DNA of 33,112 bases from the IMG/VR virus record IMGVR_UViG_3300034106_000911, positions 1 through 33,112 of that record; one strand, 5' to 3'. Below the pieces are notes generated by a model. It was not told the origin of the DNA and did no database searches. It worked only from the letters and a program-made list of their open reading frames with translations. The stretch is from a virus. Made by a program: the position numbers and the translations under genes. Shown in pieces: positions 6,300 to 13,059 of this stretch (the stretch's first letter is position 1; each line of letters begins with the position of its first letter).

Positions 6300-8872
6300 T
6301 ACTTACCTTTGCCCTTCGGCGGTCGTTGGCGGTCCTGTTCCGCCATAGCTCTGTCTCGTGCGATAGACGCACCCAGCTTTGCCCCTTCAAGCTCCATACG
6401 CTCTGAGGCTTCGCGGATCTTTTGCTCAGTGAGACGCTTCTCCTTCGCCACATCAACGCCAAGCTTCGCTCCTTCAAGCTCTTGCCGCGAGCGAATCTCC
6501 ATCTCGCGAAGCTTGATCTCGTCAGCTTTGATGGCAGCGTCAATCGCCATCTTCTGCGCTTGAGTCTGACTGCTCTGCTGCATCTTCTGTGCTTCAAGCT
6601 GCATGTCTTGCTGCATCTTCTGAGCCTTGAGTTCCAACTCTTTGGCGCGAAGCTGAAGCTCCATCTGCTGCATCTGCACGAGCGGATCTTGCTGTTGCTG
6701 GGCAATCTTCTGCGCTTGAGCCTCGGCCTGATCCTTCTGGAGAAGCTGACCTGCTGCCGCCGCTGCAAGCTGAGCAATCTGTGCGGCAACTTCTGGCTTG
6801 ATCTCCGGACGGTCTTCGTCGTCCTCGGTATACGGCGGAAGATTGGCACCCAACTGCTTTTCGATCTCTTTGCGGTACTGGAACGCCACATGCTCCATCA
6901 CGTGAGCAGCACCTGCTGCCATGATGGCTTGCGCTTGCGGGTTTTGCCCCACGACCTGCATGATCTTCGGGTCTTGCATCGCAGCCATGTGCACCTGCAA
7001 GTGAGCCTCGTGATCCTGTTCGATGAATGCTTTGACGGGCTTGCCCATCAGCAGATTCATATTCTCCGTCACCGGATCAATCGGCTTCTGATCGTCCGGC
7101 ATCGGTATTATCTTGGCAGCGTTCTTAATCCCTAACGTCTCAATCATCTGACGATGCAGATACGGCATGTCGTAAATCTGCGGATTGGTCTGAGATAACT
7201 GAAGAACGGCTTGGTACTGCACAATCTTCTGCGACATCGTTGCCGCATTTGGATCGCTGACCGGGATCACATCGACGTTATCGTAGTCAGACTTCTTAGC
7301 CTTCTTTGAGCCAACCTCTGGCTCATAGCTGTACTCGTCCGGCGTGTTATCACGGATGATGGCCGCAAGCAGTTTGAACTCCTGCTTCATCGCGTAGTAC
7401 ACACGCGCCTGCACAGCCGACATCACTTTGAGGACGCGTTCGAGGACGGCAAGAGTTGTTCCCACCGGAGCCTGTGACGACATATCCGAGATCTTGAGAT
7501 CCGACACCGCAGCGAAACGACGGCCTTCCTCCACAACCTTGTCCATCAACATGGCAAGAGTCTGGCTCGGCTCTTTGTAGGGCAGCGGGAGAATGTTGTC
7601 TCGCACTGCGCCGCTCGGTACGTCTACATCTCGCCACTCGCCGGGAGCAATAGGCGTATCGTCTCCCTTAATTCGCAACCCGCGCGACTTGAGACCACCC
7701 GGAAGGTTGCTGAGTGTTCCTGCGTCGATAAGCTGGCGAAGAAGTGATGTAGCTGCTTTAGAGTGTCCGCCGATAAGGTGGATGAGACCAAAGTAGTAGA
7801 ACCCGAAGCCGGGGATGTAACCATAATGAACAAAGTGCTGTCGCTTGGCTTTGAGGTCATCGTCTTCTCTCCAGTTCCTGCGAATTGCTAGAACTGTTCC
7901 TGTCCCCTTCTCAATCGTCACCACGTACGGCAGTGCAATCCCAGTCTCGTGATTGTCCTTGTCCACATCCGGATAACCCGGCAGGTCGAGGTTCACGTGC
8001 ATCTCAAGCAACTGGAACCGGTCGTCCATCGAAGCCGAGAAGCCTTGGTCCTCTGCCTTCTGCTTCTCCACTTCGTCCATGACACGAACCGGATCACCCA
8101 AGTCCACATCACGATAGAACCCGGCGTACTGAAGCTTCTTCAACTCATTCTTCGTCTTACGCATACGGTGCGTAACACGCTCAGCCGTTTCTAAGTTAGC
8201 TGCGCCGTACGGCACGATGATGTCTTCGGCTGGGATATAGACCGCAGTCTGACGGTCGAGGCTCGGGTCGAAGTACACCTTCTTAAAGGCGTTACCCGCC
8301 AAAGCCAAAGAAAGAAGAAGCCGTTCATGCTCCGGGCGATACTCCGGCATCTTCTCAGTCAGCTTATAGTTCATGTCATCTTGGACACGAATCGCTGAGT
8401 CGCGCTTCTCCGGGGTTTCTTTGCCGATGATCTTGGTCTTGACCGGACCCATCGCAGGGAAGGTCTCCATGATCGTCTCGGACTGAAACTTAACCGCCGA
8501 CTCCATCAGAAGAGGATGAAAGACTCCGCATGCACCCGGCCACGGCTCTGTTCTTTCCTCGTACCGGATACCTAGAATCTTCAAGCCTTTCACATATGTG
8601 TCGAGCCAATCTTTGCGGGAAGAGAGGTCGCCTTCGTAGTTCCCGATTAATTCGGAAGCAAGAGTCTGCAACTCGTTCTCTTCCATGTACTCCGCGAGGT
8701 TGGCATCAAAGTCCTCGGCTCGCGGCTCACGCTTCATTAGCTCGACAACAACACCGTCCATATCGACGGATACGCTCTCGGGGTCTTCGATCTCAATCTT
8801 GATCGGCTCTTCGTCTGCGGCGAGAGCTTCCATCCCCATAGGAGCCTGCATTAAACTTTTATCGACGGCCAT
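6299..8872 (-). CDS. Portal protein with long Gln-rich coiled-coil tail (857 aa)
   Basis: The gene is next to the large terminase, as portal genes usually are. The first 600 or so residues carry portal-like features: RKDWLDTYVKGLKILGIRYE, then TEPWPGACGVFHPLLMESAV, KFQSETIMETFPAMGPVKTK and PGFGFYYFGLIHLIGGHSKA. The 12-mer ring at one vertex carries DNA in and out and docks the terminase. From about residue 690 the protein is a long Gln/Ala/Lys/Glu coiled-coil with internal duplication (ELEGAKLGVDVAKEKR and ELEGAKLGASIARDR). It is longer than a typical 500-700-aa portal. The tail may form the crown that enters the head, as in P22-like portals. AGGAG lies before the ATG. The podovirus-like size is suggestive, not proof, of a short-tailed phage. 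Confidence 0.82.
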   Translation of the reverse strand: MAVDKSLMQAPMGMEALAADEEPIKIEIEDPESVSVDMDGVVVELMKREPRAEDFDANLAEYMEENELQTLASELIGNYEGDLSSRKDWLDTYVKGLKILGIRYEERTEPWPGACGVFHPLLMESAVKFQSETIMETFPAMGPVKTKIIGKETPEKRDSAIRVQDDMNYKLTEKMPEYRPEHERLLLSLALAGNAFKKVYFDPSLDRQTAVYIPAEDIIVPYGAANLETAERVTHRMRKTKNELKKLQYAGFYRDVDLGDPVRVMDEVEKQKAEDQGFSASMDDRFQLLEMHVNLDLPGYPDVDKDNHETGIALPYVVTIEKGTGTVLAIRRNWREDDDLKAKRQHFVHYGYIPGFGFYYFGLIHLIGGHSKAATSLLRQLIDAGTLSNLPGGLKSRGLRIKGDDTPIAPGEWRDVDVPSGAVRDNILPLPYKEPSQTLAMLMDKVVEEGRRFAAVSDLKISDMSSQAPVGTTLAVLERVLKVMSAVQARVYYAMKQEFKLLAAIIRDNTPDEYSYEPEVGSKKAKKSDYDNVDVIPVSDPNAATMSQKIVQYQAVLQLSQTNPQIYDMPYLHRQMIETLGIKNAAKIIPMPDDQKPIDPVTENMNLLMGKPVKAFIEQDHEAHLQVHMAAMQDPKIMQVVGQNPQAQAIMAAGAAHVMEHVAFQYRKEIEKQLGANLPPYTEDDEDRPEIKPEVAAQIAQLAAAAAGQLLQKDQAEAQAQKIAQQQQDPLVQMQQMELQLRAKELELKAQKMQQDMQLEAQKMQQSSQTQAQKMAIDAAIKADEIKLREMEIRSRQELEGAKLGVDVAKEKRLTEQKIREASERMELEGAKLGASIARDRAMAEQDRQRPPKGKGK

Positions 8873-8882
8873 TTAAAATCTC

Positions 8883-10394
8883 CTAGTAATACGATTCGCG
8901 CCTGTGGCTCTTGAACCATTTAATCGGTTCAGGCTCGTCAGACGGCAAACGGAGGAAACCACCCTGCCGGAAACGAAGTAGGGCTAGGGTAGTCGAGTCC
9001 ACCAAGTCGTCATTAGACCCGGACGGGAAATCATTACACTCTTCAATAACTTCGTGCGCCCACCTGCGGTCAGGTGCCCAGACTATACCCGCCGCAAACA
9101 AATCTGACACGGCATTTACGCGAGTGATCTTGTCTTGGCCTTTGCTCGGGGTAAATTCCGATATCGGAACACCCATCCTTCTCATTTCCTGATAGAGCGC
9201 CGCACCGTTGGATTTCTTTTCCACAATGAACGTGTCCGGGTTCCACTCCCGGTACTCCTCCAGAACTAATGCCTTTAGCTCTGGGAACTCTAATCGTTTC
9301 TTAATGCTGTTCAGGAGGATGATGTTGTGGTTGTTGGTCTCTTCATTAAAGAAGACACCCCACGTGGTCAGGGCATTGAAGTCCGACCGGTTGGTTTTCT
9401 CCTGAGCGGCGTCGAGCGACATAATAATGTGCTCACAGCGAGGCGGGTCGTCCTTCTCCCATATCTGCCACCACTCCCGCTTGATCAGAGCGCCTTCTTC
9501 CGAGGTCGGCTCCTGCATGTACTGGGCTTGCCAGTACCGAACGTCCATCGACGCCTTCTTGGAGAGCAACTCTTCTATCGTCCAGAACTCAGGCCAGAGC
9601 GGCTCGTCGTTCAGGATGGCTGGGAACTCAACCACTTCCCACTGATCCGCCTCATCTTCGCGGGTCATGTGGTCAATAATCTTGCCGGTCAAGTCCATCT
9701 TCGACCATCGGGTCATCACCACGATGATCGCGCCACCCGGCATCAGTCGCTGGACCGGACCTGACTGGAACCACTCCCAAGCCGGTTCAAAAACGTCCGC
9801 ACGACCCTGCTTGGCTTCCTGCTCCGAATGAGGGTCATCAATAATAAATAGATCGGCACCGCGACCAGCGAGAGCACCGCCCACACCAATAGCAAAATAC
9901 TCACCGTTAAAGTTAGTACCCCAACGGCTAGCACTTTTAGAGTCAGCTTGTAGCTCGACGTTAGGGAAAACATCACGGTAACTCTCCGATCCAACTAGGT
10001 TTCTAACTCGCCTACCAAAATTGACAGCCAAATCGGCTGTGTGCGAGGCCATAATCACTTTTTTCTGCGGGTATTTACCCAAAAACCACGCCGGAGCGAG
10101 GTAAGAAATCATTTCTGACTTGCCGTGACGGGGTGCAATGTTCACGATGACCCGTTTTTTCTTACCGGCAGCGATTTCTTCGAAGATTCTCGCTAATTTC
10201 CGGTGGTGCGGACCTACTTTGTAGCCCGGATACACGTGGCTAATAAAGTCTAGGAAGGAATCCTTTCCTAAGCGTTGTGTTATCTGTTGCTGATAACTCT
10301 TCAATAGCTCAGCAACACGCCGTTTCTCCTTGTCCGGCATGGTTGGCAACGCTGAGCGTAGCTTTTGTAGGCTTTCAGGCGTTAATTGGAGCAT
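8883..10394 (-). CDS. terL: Terminase large subunit (503 aa)
   Basis: The packaging ATPase and nuclease. The ATPase half has an adenine-side stretch (YKVGPHHRKLARIFEEIA), a Walker A-like APRHGKSE (residues 87-94), GGALAGRGADLFIIDDPHSE with the Walker B acidic pair near 186-187, and VVMTRW (226-230), the coupling motif. The nuclease half has MSLDAAQEKTNRSDFNAL (Asp near 328), TFIVEKKSNGAALYQEM and DDLVDSTTLALLRF, which supply the acidic residues of an RNase H-like fold. The length is normal for the family. The ATG overlaps the small-subunit gene by 20 bases without a clear ribosome site, so it is probably translated by coupling. A later ATG at 10340 is possible but has no better signal. Confidence 0.93.
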   Translation of the reverse strand: MLQLTPESLQKLRSALPTMPDKEKRRVAELLKSYQQQITQRLGKDSFLDFISHVYPGYKVGPHHRKLARIFEEIAAGKKKRVIVNIAPRHGKSEMISYLAPAWFLGKYPQKKVIMASHTADLAVNFGRRVRNLVGSESYRDVFPNVELQADSKSASRWGTNFNGEYFAIGVGGALAGRGADLFIIDDPHSEQEAKQGRADVFEPAWEWFQSGPVQRLMPGGAIIVVMTRWSKMDLTGKIIDHMTREDEADQWEVVEFPAILNDEPLWPEFWTIEELLSKKASMDVRYWQAQYMQEPTSEEGALIKREWWQIWEKDDPPRCEHIIMSLDAAQEKTNRSDFNALTTWGVFFNEETNNHNIILLNSIKKRLEFPELKALVLEEYREWNPDTFIVEKKSNGAALYQEMRRMGVPISEFTPSKGQDKITRVNAVSDLFAAGIVWAPDRRWAHEVIEECNDFPSGSNDDLVDSTTLALLRFRQGGFLRLPSDEPEPIKWFKSHRRESYY

Positions 10395-10926
10395 CGGTCT
10401 GGCTTATAACTTTCACTTCGATGCCCTCTAGCACGGTAAGAAGTTCTTTTTCGACTTCTTCGATGGGTTTAATGACATGCGTTATTTCGCTACGCCGTTT
10501 AAATGCATCAATACCGTCTACTTCACCGAGTGTTTTCAAGGCTGCGACGCGAACGCGAGGGTCTTTAGCCTCTTCGATCTCCATCACAAGCTTGTTGATG
10601 ATGTAGTTTTTCATCTCTGCCAACTCATCTACTAGTTGGCAGTTCATGTTCTGAACCATACCGGCCAAGTAGGCGACGGTTTCGTTCGGATACTTAGCAA
10701 AATCGACCTTCTCTCTCGGGTTGAGCAACATACTTTTGCCCAGTTCCCCGGCTTCTTTAATGTGTTCTTGACTGGCTGACAGCGGTTCGTTGTTGATATC
10801 AGCTAGAAGCTTAATAGTTCTTGCCCGCATCTCTAGCTCTTCATGCGCGGTGAGCGGAGGCAGGGCTTCGGCTGCGTTCTTAGGCAGCGGGATGCCGTCC
10901 TCAATGTCGGGAAGAATTGTCTCCAT
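10375..10926 (-). CDS. Probable terminase small subunit (183 aa)
   Basis: A 183-aa, mainly helical protein directly upstream of the large terminase and overlapping it by 20 bases. It contains an acidic N-terminus, a helical core (EELEMRARTIKLLADINNEP, then ASQEHIKEAGELGKSML), and an ARM-like stretch, EEAKDPRVRVAALKTLGEVD, before a C-terminal beta-like end. Small terminases recognise the packaging site and recruit the ATPase. The assignment rests on place and helical build, because small subunits are poorly conserved. An in-frame stop lies six bases before the ATG and no strong ribosome site is visible, so the gene may start close to the transcript end. An internal ATG at residue 33 is an alternative. 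Confidence 0.65.
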   Translation of the reverse strand: METILPDIEDGIPLPKNAAEALPPLTAHEELEMRARTIKLLADINNEPLSASQEHIKEAGELGKSMLLNPREKVDFAKYPNETVAYLAGMVQNMNCQLVDELAEMKNYIINKLVMEIEEAKDPRVRVAALKTLGEVDGIDAFKRRSEITHVIKPIEEVEKELLTVLEGIEVKVISQTDAPINA

Positions 10927-10934
10927 TAACTATA

Positions 10935-10963
10935 GATATAACAGAAAAACCGCATGGTACCAA
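10935..10963 (-). promoter_or_regulatory. Possible leftward late promoter
   Basis: On the minus strand TTGGTA (10963-10958) and TATATC (10940-10935) are separated by 17 bases, each matching four of six consensus positions, with a second AT-rich box (TATAGT) just after. The predicted start is almost at the small-terminase ATG, which would make a very short leader. The signal is weak. Confidence 0.35.
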
Positions 10964-10965
10964 AT

Positions 10966-11112
10966 TGATGACGGGGGGTGTTTCTATATGAGGGGGGTGG
11001 GGTACCAAACTTTGGAAAATGCGTAGTTATTTGTGTGGATTATGGGGTGTGGGGTGCGCGCGGAGTCCCGAATCCATTTCGGTGGGTATACCCCCAGTGG
11101 GGTGCGCGAAAC
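10966..11112 (+). other. G-rich divergent spacer with short direct repeats
   Basis: No credible gene lies here. It contains G runs (10973-10978, 10992-10997, 10999-11002, 11044-11047, 11051-11054), two copies of GTGGGGTGCGCG (11049-11060 and 11097-11108) and a 10-bp palindrome, GGGTATACCC (11084-11093). GGTACCAAA also occurs twice (10956-10964 and 11001-11009). Being next to the small terminase gene, it could hold packaging-site or regulatory elements. Confidence 0.5.
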
Positions 11113-11140
11113 TTGACTTTTCCATCGTTTATGATAATAT
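11113..11140 (+). promoter_or_regulatory. Rightward early promoter
   Basis: TTGACT (11113-11118) and TAATAT (11135-11140) are 16 bases apart, with TGA directly before the -10 giving an extended -10 form. It points into the first plus-strand operon, about 40 bases upstream of the 53-aa gene. This is the clearest early promoter of the window. Confidence 0.7.
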
Positions 11141-11146
11141 TAAATC

Positions 11147-11163
11147 ACGGTCAAGGTGACCGT
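11147..11163 (+). promoter_or_regulatory. Inverted repeat over the early transcription start (operator candidate)
   Basis: ACGGTCA, a 3-base spacer and TGACCGT form a perfect inverted repeat beginning seven bases after the -10 box. Such placement is typical of a repressor operator. It could also be a 5'-end RNA hairpin of the early transcript. Confidence 0.5.
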
Positions 11164-11181
11164 CAAAACGGAGAATCGGAA

Positions 11182-11343
11182 ATGGAAAAGATGGACGCAC
11201 TGGTGGATTTGGTACGAGCACTGTCAAAGAAGTGCGAGGAACTTGAGCAAGCTCAAAACCGTGTTGAGATGTATAAGCGATGGTACGAGCAAGAAAAGGA
11301 AGAGAAGAAAGAGCTTCGCGAACGTCTCAACCGTCAAGCCTAA
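11182..11343 (+). CDS. Small coiled-coil early protein (53 aa)
   Basis: A 53-aa charged protein (MEKMDALVDLVRALSKKCEE, then QNRVEMYKRWYEQEKEEKKE) predicted to be a single long helix or coiled coil. It is the first gene after the early promoter, where phages commonly place small host-takeover or regulatory proteins; no target can be named. The frame stays open far upstream (to 10978), but GGAG eight bases before the ATG at 11182 and the promoter position fix this start. Confidence 0.68.
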   Translation: MEKMDALVDLVRALSKKCEELEQAQNRVEMYKRWYEQEKEEKKELRERLNRQA

Positions 11344-11357
11344 TCACCAAGCGGCGA

Positions 11358-11375
11358 GGGGGGCGAAAGCCCCCC
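11358..11375 (+). repeat. GAAA-loop hairpin, copy 1
   Basis: GGGGGGC and GCCCCCC close a GAAA tetraloop. The hairpin and its flank share 23 identical bases with copy 2 (11675-11697). It lies between the 53-aa and 89-aa genes, just before the ribosome site of the latter, and has no T-run. It may stabilise RNA ends or mark a processing point. Confidence 0.7.
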
Positions 11376-11392
11376 GAGCCAAGGAGAGAATC

Positions 11393-11662
11393 ATGATTCG
11401 CCCATTGAATGAAATCGCCCACGATATCCACAGCAACTGGACAGCGTTACGCAACAATCCTAACCATTACGCTGCACCATACCTCCAAGCCATGTATGCG
11501 TTGGAGTCAATCAACGACAACTTTTATGCAGATTCGGGTCGAAGCGTAGTGTTGTACTTCCTTGCCAATGCCAACTCATGGCGCGGCGACACCGCTCGAC
11601 GAATAAAGGCTGAACTCAAAGCCATGCTGAAGCCGCAGCAACTCAAACTTAACCTTCAATAA
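11393..11662 (+). CDS. Conserved small phage protein (89 aa)
   Basis: An 89-aa protein, MIRPLNEIAHDIHSNWTALR..., with PYLQAMYALESINDNFYADS and a conserved-looking C-terminal half, VVLYFLANANSWRGDTARRI, ending in a basic helix (KAELKAMLKPQQLKLNLQ). I recognise this as a common, unnamed early-gene family in phages of Gram-negative bacteria. It is helical with no enzyme motif. GGAG lies before the ATG at 11393 (in the GGAGAGAATC leader). A longer frame from 11156 exists only because the reading frame is open through the 53-aa gene. Confidence 0.72.
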   Translation: MIRPLNEIAHDIHSNWTALRNNPNHYAAPYLQAMYALESINDNFYADSGRSVVLYFLANANSWRGDTARRIKAELKAMLKPQQLKLNLQ

Positions 11663-11674
11663 CTAACAGGCGGA

Positions 11675-11690
11675 GGGGGCGAAAGCCCCC
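11675..11690 (+). repeat. GAAA-loop hairpin, copy 2
   Basis: GGGGGC and GCCCCC close a GAAA loop. The same 23-base stretch as at 11359-11381 is present. It separates the 89-aa and 60-aa genes, again directly upstream of a ribosome site. Confidence 0.7.
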
Positions 11691-11708
11691 CGAGCCAGAG
11701 GGAATTAA

Positions 11709-11891
11709 ATGCACCCTTTCCACGTTGCTACAGATTTACAGAAGTACGGATTCTGGTACACCTATTGGAGTCTGCGGAACAACAACTGCTACACGAGACC
11801 ACAATCGCTTTGGTTGATTTGGGTAGGACACCAACACAACAAGTATATGGATAAGCGACTCAATAACAGCGTTCGAATTCTTACCAAGTAA
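11709..11891 (+). CDS. Small aromatic-rich early protein (60 aa)
   Basis: A 60-aa protein rich in Trp, Tyr, Asn and His (YGFWYTYWSLRNNNCYTRPQ, then SLWLIWVGHQHNKYMDK). It is the third gene of the early operon. AGAGGG lies about eight bases before the ATG, and a terminator follows 15 bases after the stop. The region near residues 33-40 is hydrophobic but too short for a sure membrane segment. No family is recognised; the gene is supported by its ribosome site and by the repeated intergenic hairpin in front of it. Confidence 0.6.
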   Translation: MHPFHVATDLQKYGFWYTYWSLRNNNCYTRPQSLWLIWVGHQHNKYMDKRLNNSVRILTK

Positions 11892-11905
11892 ACAATTTCT
11901 CCGTG

Positions 11906-11933
11906 GGGCAGGGACTTCCAACCTGCCCTTTTT
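11906..11933 (+). terminator. Terminator of the early operon
   Basis: GGGCAGG (11906-11912) and CCTGCCC (11922-11928) form a perfect 7-bp stem around a 9-nt loop, followed by TTTTT. It closes the operon of three small early genes. Confidence 0.85.
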
Positions 11934-11938
11934 CTTCG

Positions 11939-11972
11939 GCCTATTGATGCCAGTTATTAGTTGGCGCGCGCG
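11939..11972 (+). repeat. 34-nt imperfect direct repeat, left copy
   Basis: It matches 12837-12870 at 30 of 34 positions, including the shared core CCAGTTATT and a closing run of GCGCGCGCG. It starts six bases after the T-run of the early terminator and leads into a GC-alternating tract (to about 12001). The two copies bracket the 216-aa gene. Confidence 0.7.
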
Positions 11973-12123
11973 GGAGGGGGCGCGCGTGGCGCGCGCGACG
12001 CGAACCCTAATAAAATCAATGACTTACGATATAGTTCAGACAATTCTACCCCATCATGTATAACGATTCCATGCCACGCCGGGAGGCGCGCACCACCAAA
12101 ACATCATATGAGGATCAGATACT

Positions 12124-12774
12124 ATGGCTCGCAAAGTTAAGAATGCGGTTTCGGCCGCTGTCGCTGGCGCGAATATCGCCAGCATCAAGGATCTCGGCGT
12201 CCAGACGGCTGGACACCGGGCGCGCGGAATCGCCCTCGGGCATGCGGCGCTCAAACTGTGGCCTGCACTCGCGACGGATTTCGCAAAGGGCGATAAGGAT
12301 AATTGGGCGCGATTCGACGACGGTTCCCGCACAGCGTATGACGACACGCATACCGCACCGGTCGCGGTTCGCGACGAAAAAGGTCGCTATACCCTGATCA
12401 ACGCCGGGGACGGAGTCGAGGGGCAGCATTTGTCCGCCGCCTATCTCGCCAGCCAGACTCCAGCCGACTGGTCGCGGATCAAGAATGACTCGCCGACACT
12501 CTGGACGGTTATGGATCAGGTTCGGGAGCGGATTGGCAACTACGTCCGCGACAACCGCCGCAATCTCCGGGACAACGTCAATAAGGCGATGGGCGGAGTC
12601 AGCCGCAAGGCGCGAGTCACCAACCGCACCATGCCATCGATCATTGCCGACACGGTTGCGACACTCCGGGCAAAAATCAAACTGGATCTCGGCAACAAAG
12701 CCATCGATCAGGCGGAGCACGATAAGGTGCTGGCATGGTTGATCGACGGCGAGAAACTCTTCAAGAAAGACTGA
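12124..12774 (+). CDS. Unknown isolated early-region protein (216 aa)
   Basis: A 216-aa protein that I do not recognise. The N-terminus is basic and Ala-rich (MARKVKNAVSAAVAGANIAS). A middle part with turn-rich segments (DGSRTAYDDTHTAPVAVRDE, then KGRYTLINAGDG) precedes a long helical, charged C-terminal half (MDQVRERIGNYVRDNRRNLR, then IIADTVATLRAKIKLDLG). It has no membrane helix or clear catalytic motif; DNA binding is possible from the charge. GAGGATCAG lies upstream of the ATG. It stands alone between two terminators and two copies of a direct repeat. It looks more GC-rich than the small genes to its left, and the layout is like an inserted accessory (moron) gene. Confidence 0.7.
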   Translation: MARKVKNAVSAAVAGANIASIKDLGVQTAGHRARGIALGHAALKLWPALATDFAKGDKDNWARFDDGSRTAYDDTHTAPVAVRDEKGRYTLINAGDGVEGQHLSAAYLASQTPADWSRIKNDSPTLWTVMDQVRERIGNYVRDNRRNLRDNVNKAMGGVSRKARVTNRTMPSIIADTVATLRAKIKLDLGNKAIDQAEHDKVLAWLIDGEKLFKKD

Positions 12775-12779
12775 TCCGA

Positions 12780-12834
12780 CCGGGGCGGCAACGCCCCGGC
12801 CTTTCGGGGGAGGCGAAAGCCTCCCCCATTTTTT
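12780..12834 (+). terminator. Tandem-hairpin terminator
   Basis: A first hairpin (CCGGGGCG/CGCCCCGG with a GCAA loop, 12780-12799) is followed by a second one (GGGGGAGGC/GCCTCCCCC with a GAAA loop, 12806-12827), then a T-rich run to 12834. It ends the 216-aa gene's transcript. The second stem resembles the GAAA-loop hairpins at 11358 and 11675. Confidence 0.88.
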
Positions 12835-12836
12835 GT

Positions 12837-12870
12837 GCCTGTTGATACCAGTTATTTGTTTGCGCGCGCG
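12837..12870 (+). repeat. 34-nt imperfect direct repeat, right copy
   Basis: Partner of 11939-11972 (30 of 34 identical). It begins two bases after the T-run of the tandem terminator and leads into a similar GC-alternating stretch that shares GTGGCGCGCG. Confidence 0.7.
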
Positions 12871-12947
12871 ATGCGTGGCGCGCGACGCCGACCCGCGCGA
12901 GCCGGGCGAGCGGCTCATGGCGCGGCATGGCATGGAATAATTAAGCC

Positions 12948-12963
12948 CGTGGGAATTCCCACG
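12948..12963. promoter_or_regulatory. 16-bp palindrome, copy 1
   Basis: Perfect palindrome CGTGGGAATTCCCACG. Identical cores occur at 13590-13602 (within 13586-13605) and 14441-14456. This copy is not next to a gene start and marks the left side of the origin-like region. Confidence 0.65.
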
Positions 12964-12972
12964 CCGCTAAAT

Positions 12973-12999
12973 ATCATTTGCGAAAATTACAGAGTACGC
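12973..12999 (+). repeat. 27-nt direct repeat, copy 1
   Basis: ATCATTTGCGAAAATTAC plus the following nine bases recur exactly 60 bases later with one mismatch. It lies at the left edge of the origin-like region. Confidence 0.75.
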
Positions 13000-13032
13000 T
13001 TTCGTAGGTGACCCCCCTGCCGCGCTAAACGC

Positions 13033-13059
13033 ATCATTTGCGAAAATTACAAAGTACGC
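13033..13059 (+). repeat. 27-nt direct repeat, copy 2
   Basis: Second copy, 26 of 27 bases identical to 12973-12999. It is followed within ten bases by the first of the TGTTCCG 9-mers. Confidence 0.75.

Noticed and set aside
11939-12870. Insertion sequence or transposon around the 216-aa gene
   Set aside because: There is no transposase motif and the flanking repeats are direct, not inverted; recombination between repeats is a better explanation.
12115-12933. Minus-strand open frame of 272 aa opposite the 216-aa gene
   Set aside because: It extends through the terminator and the GC-rich repeat, and starts in repeat DNA. The plus-strand gene has a ribosome site and fits between the terminators.
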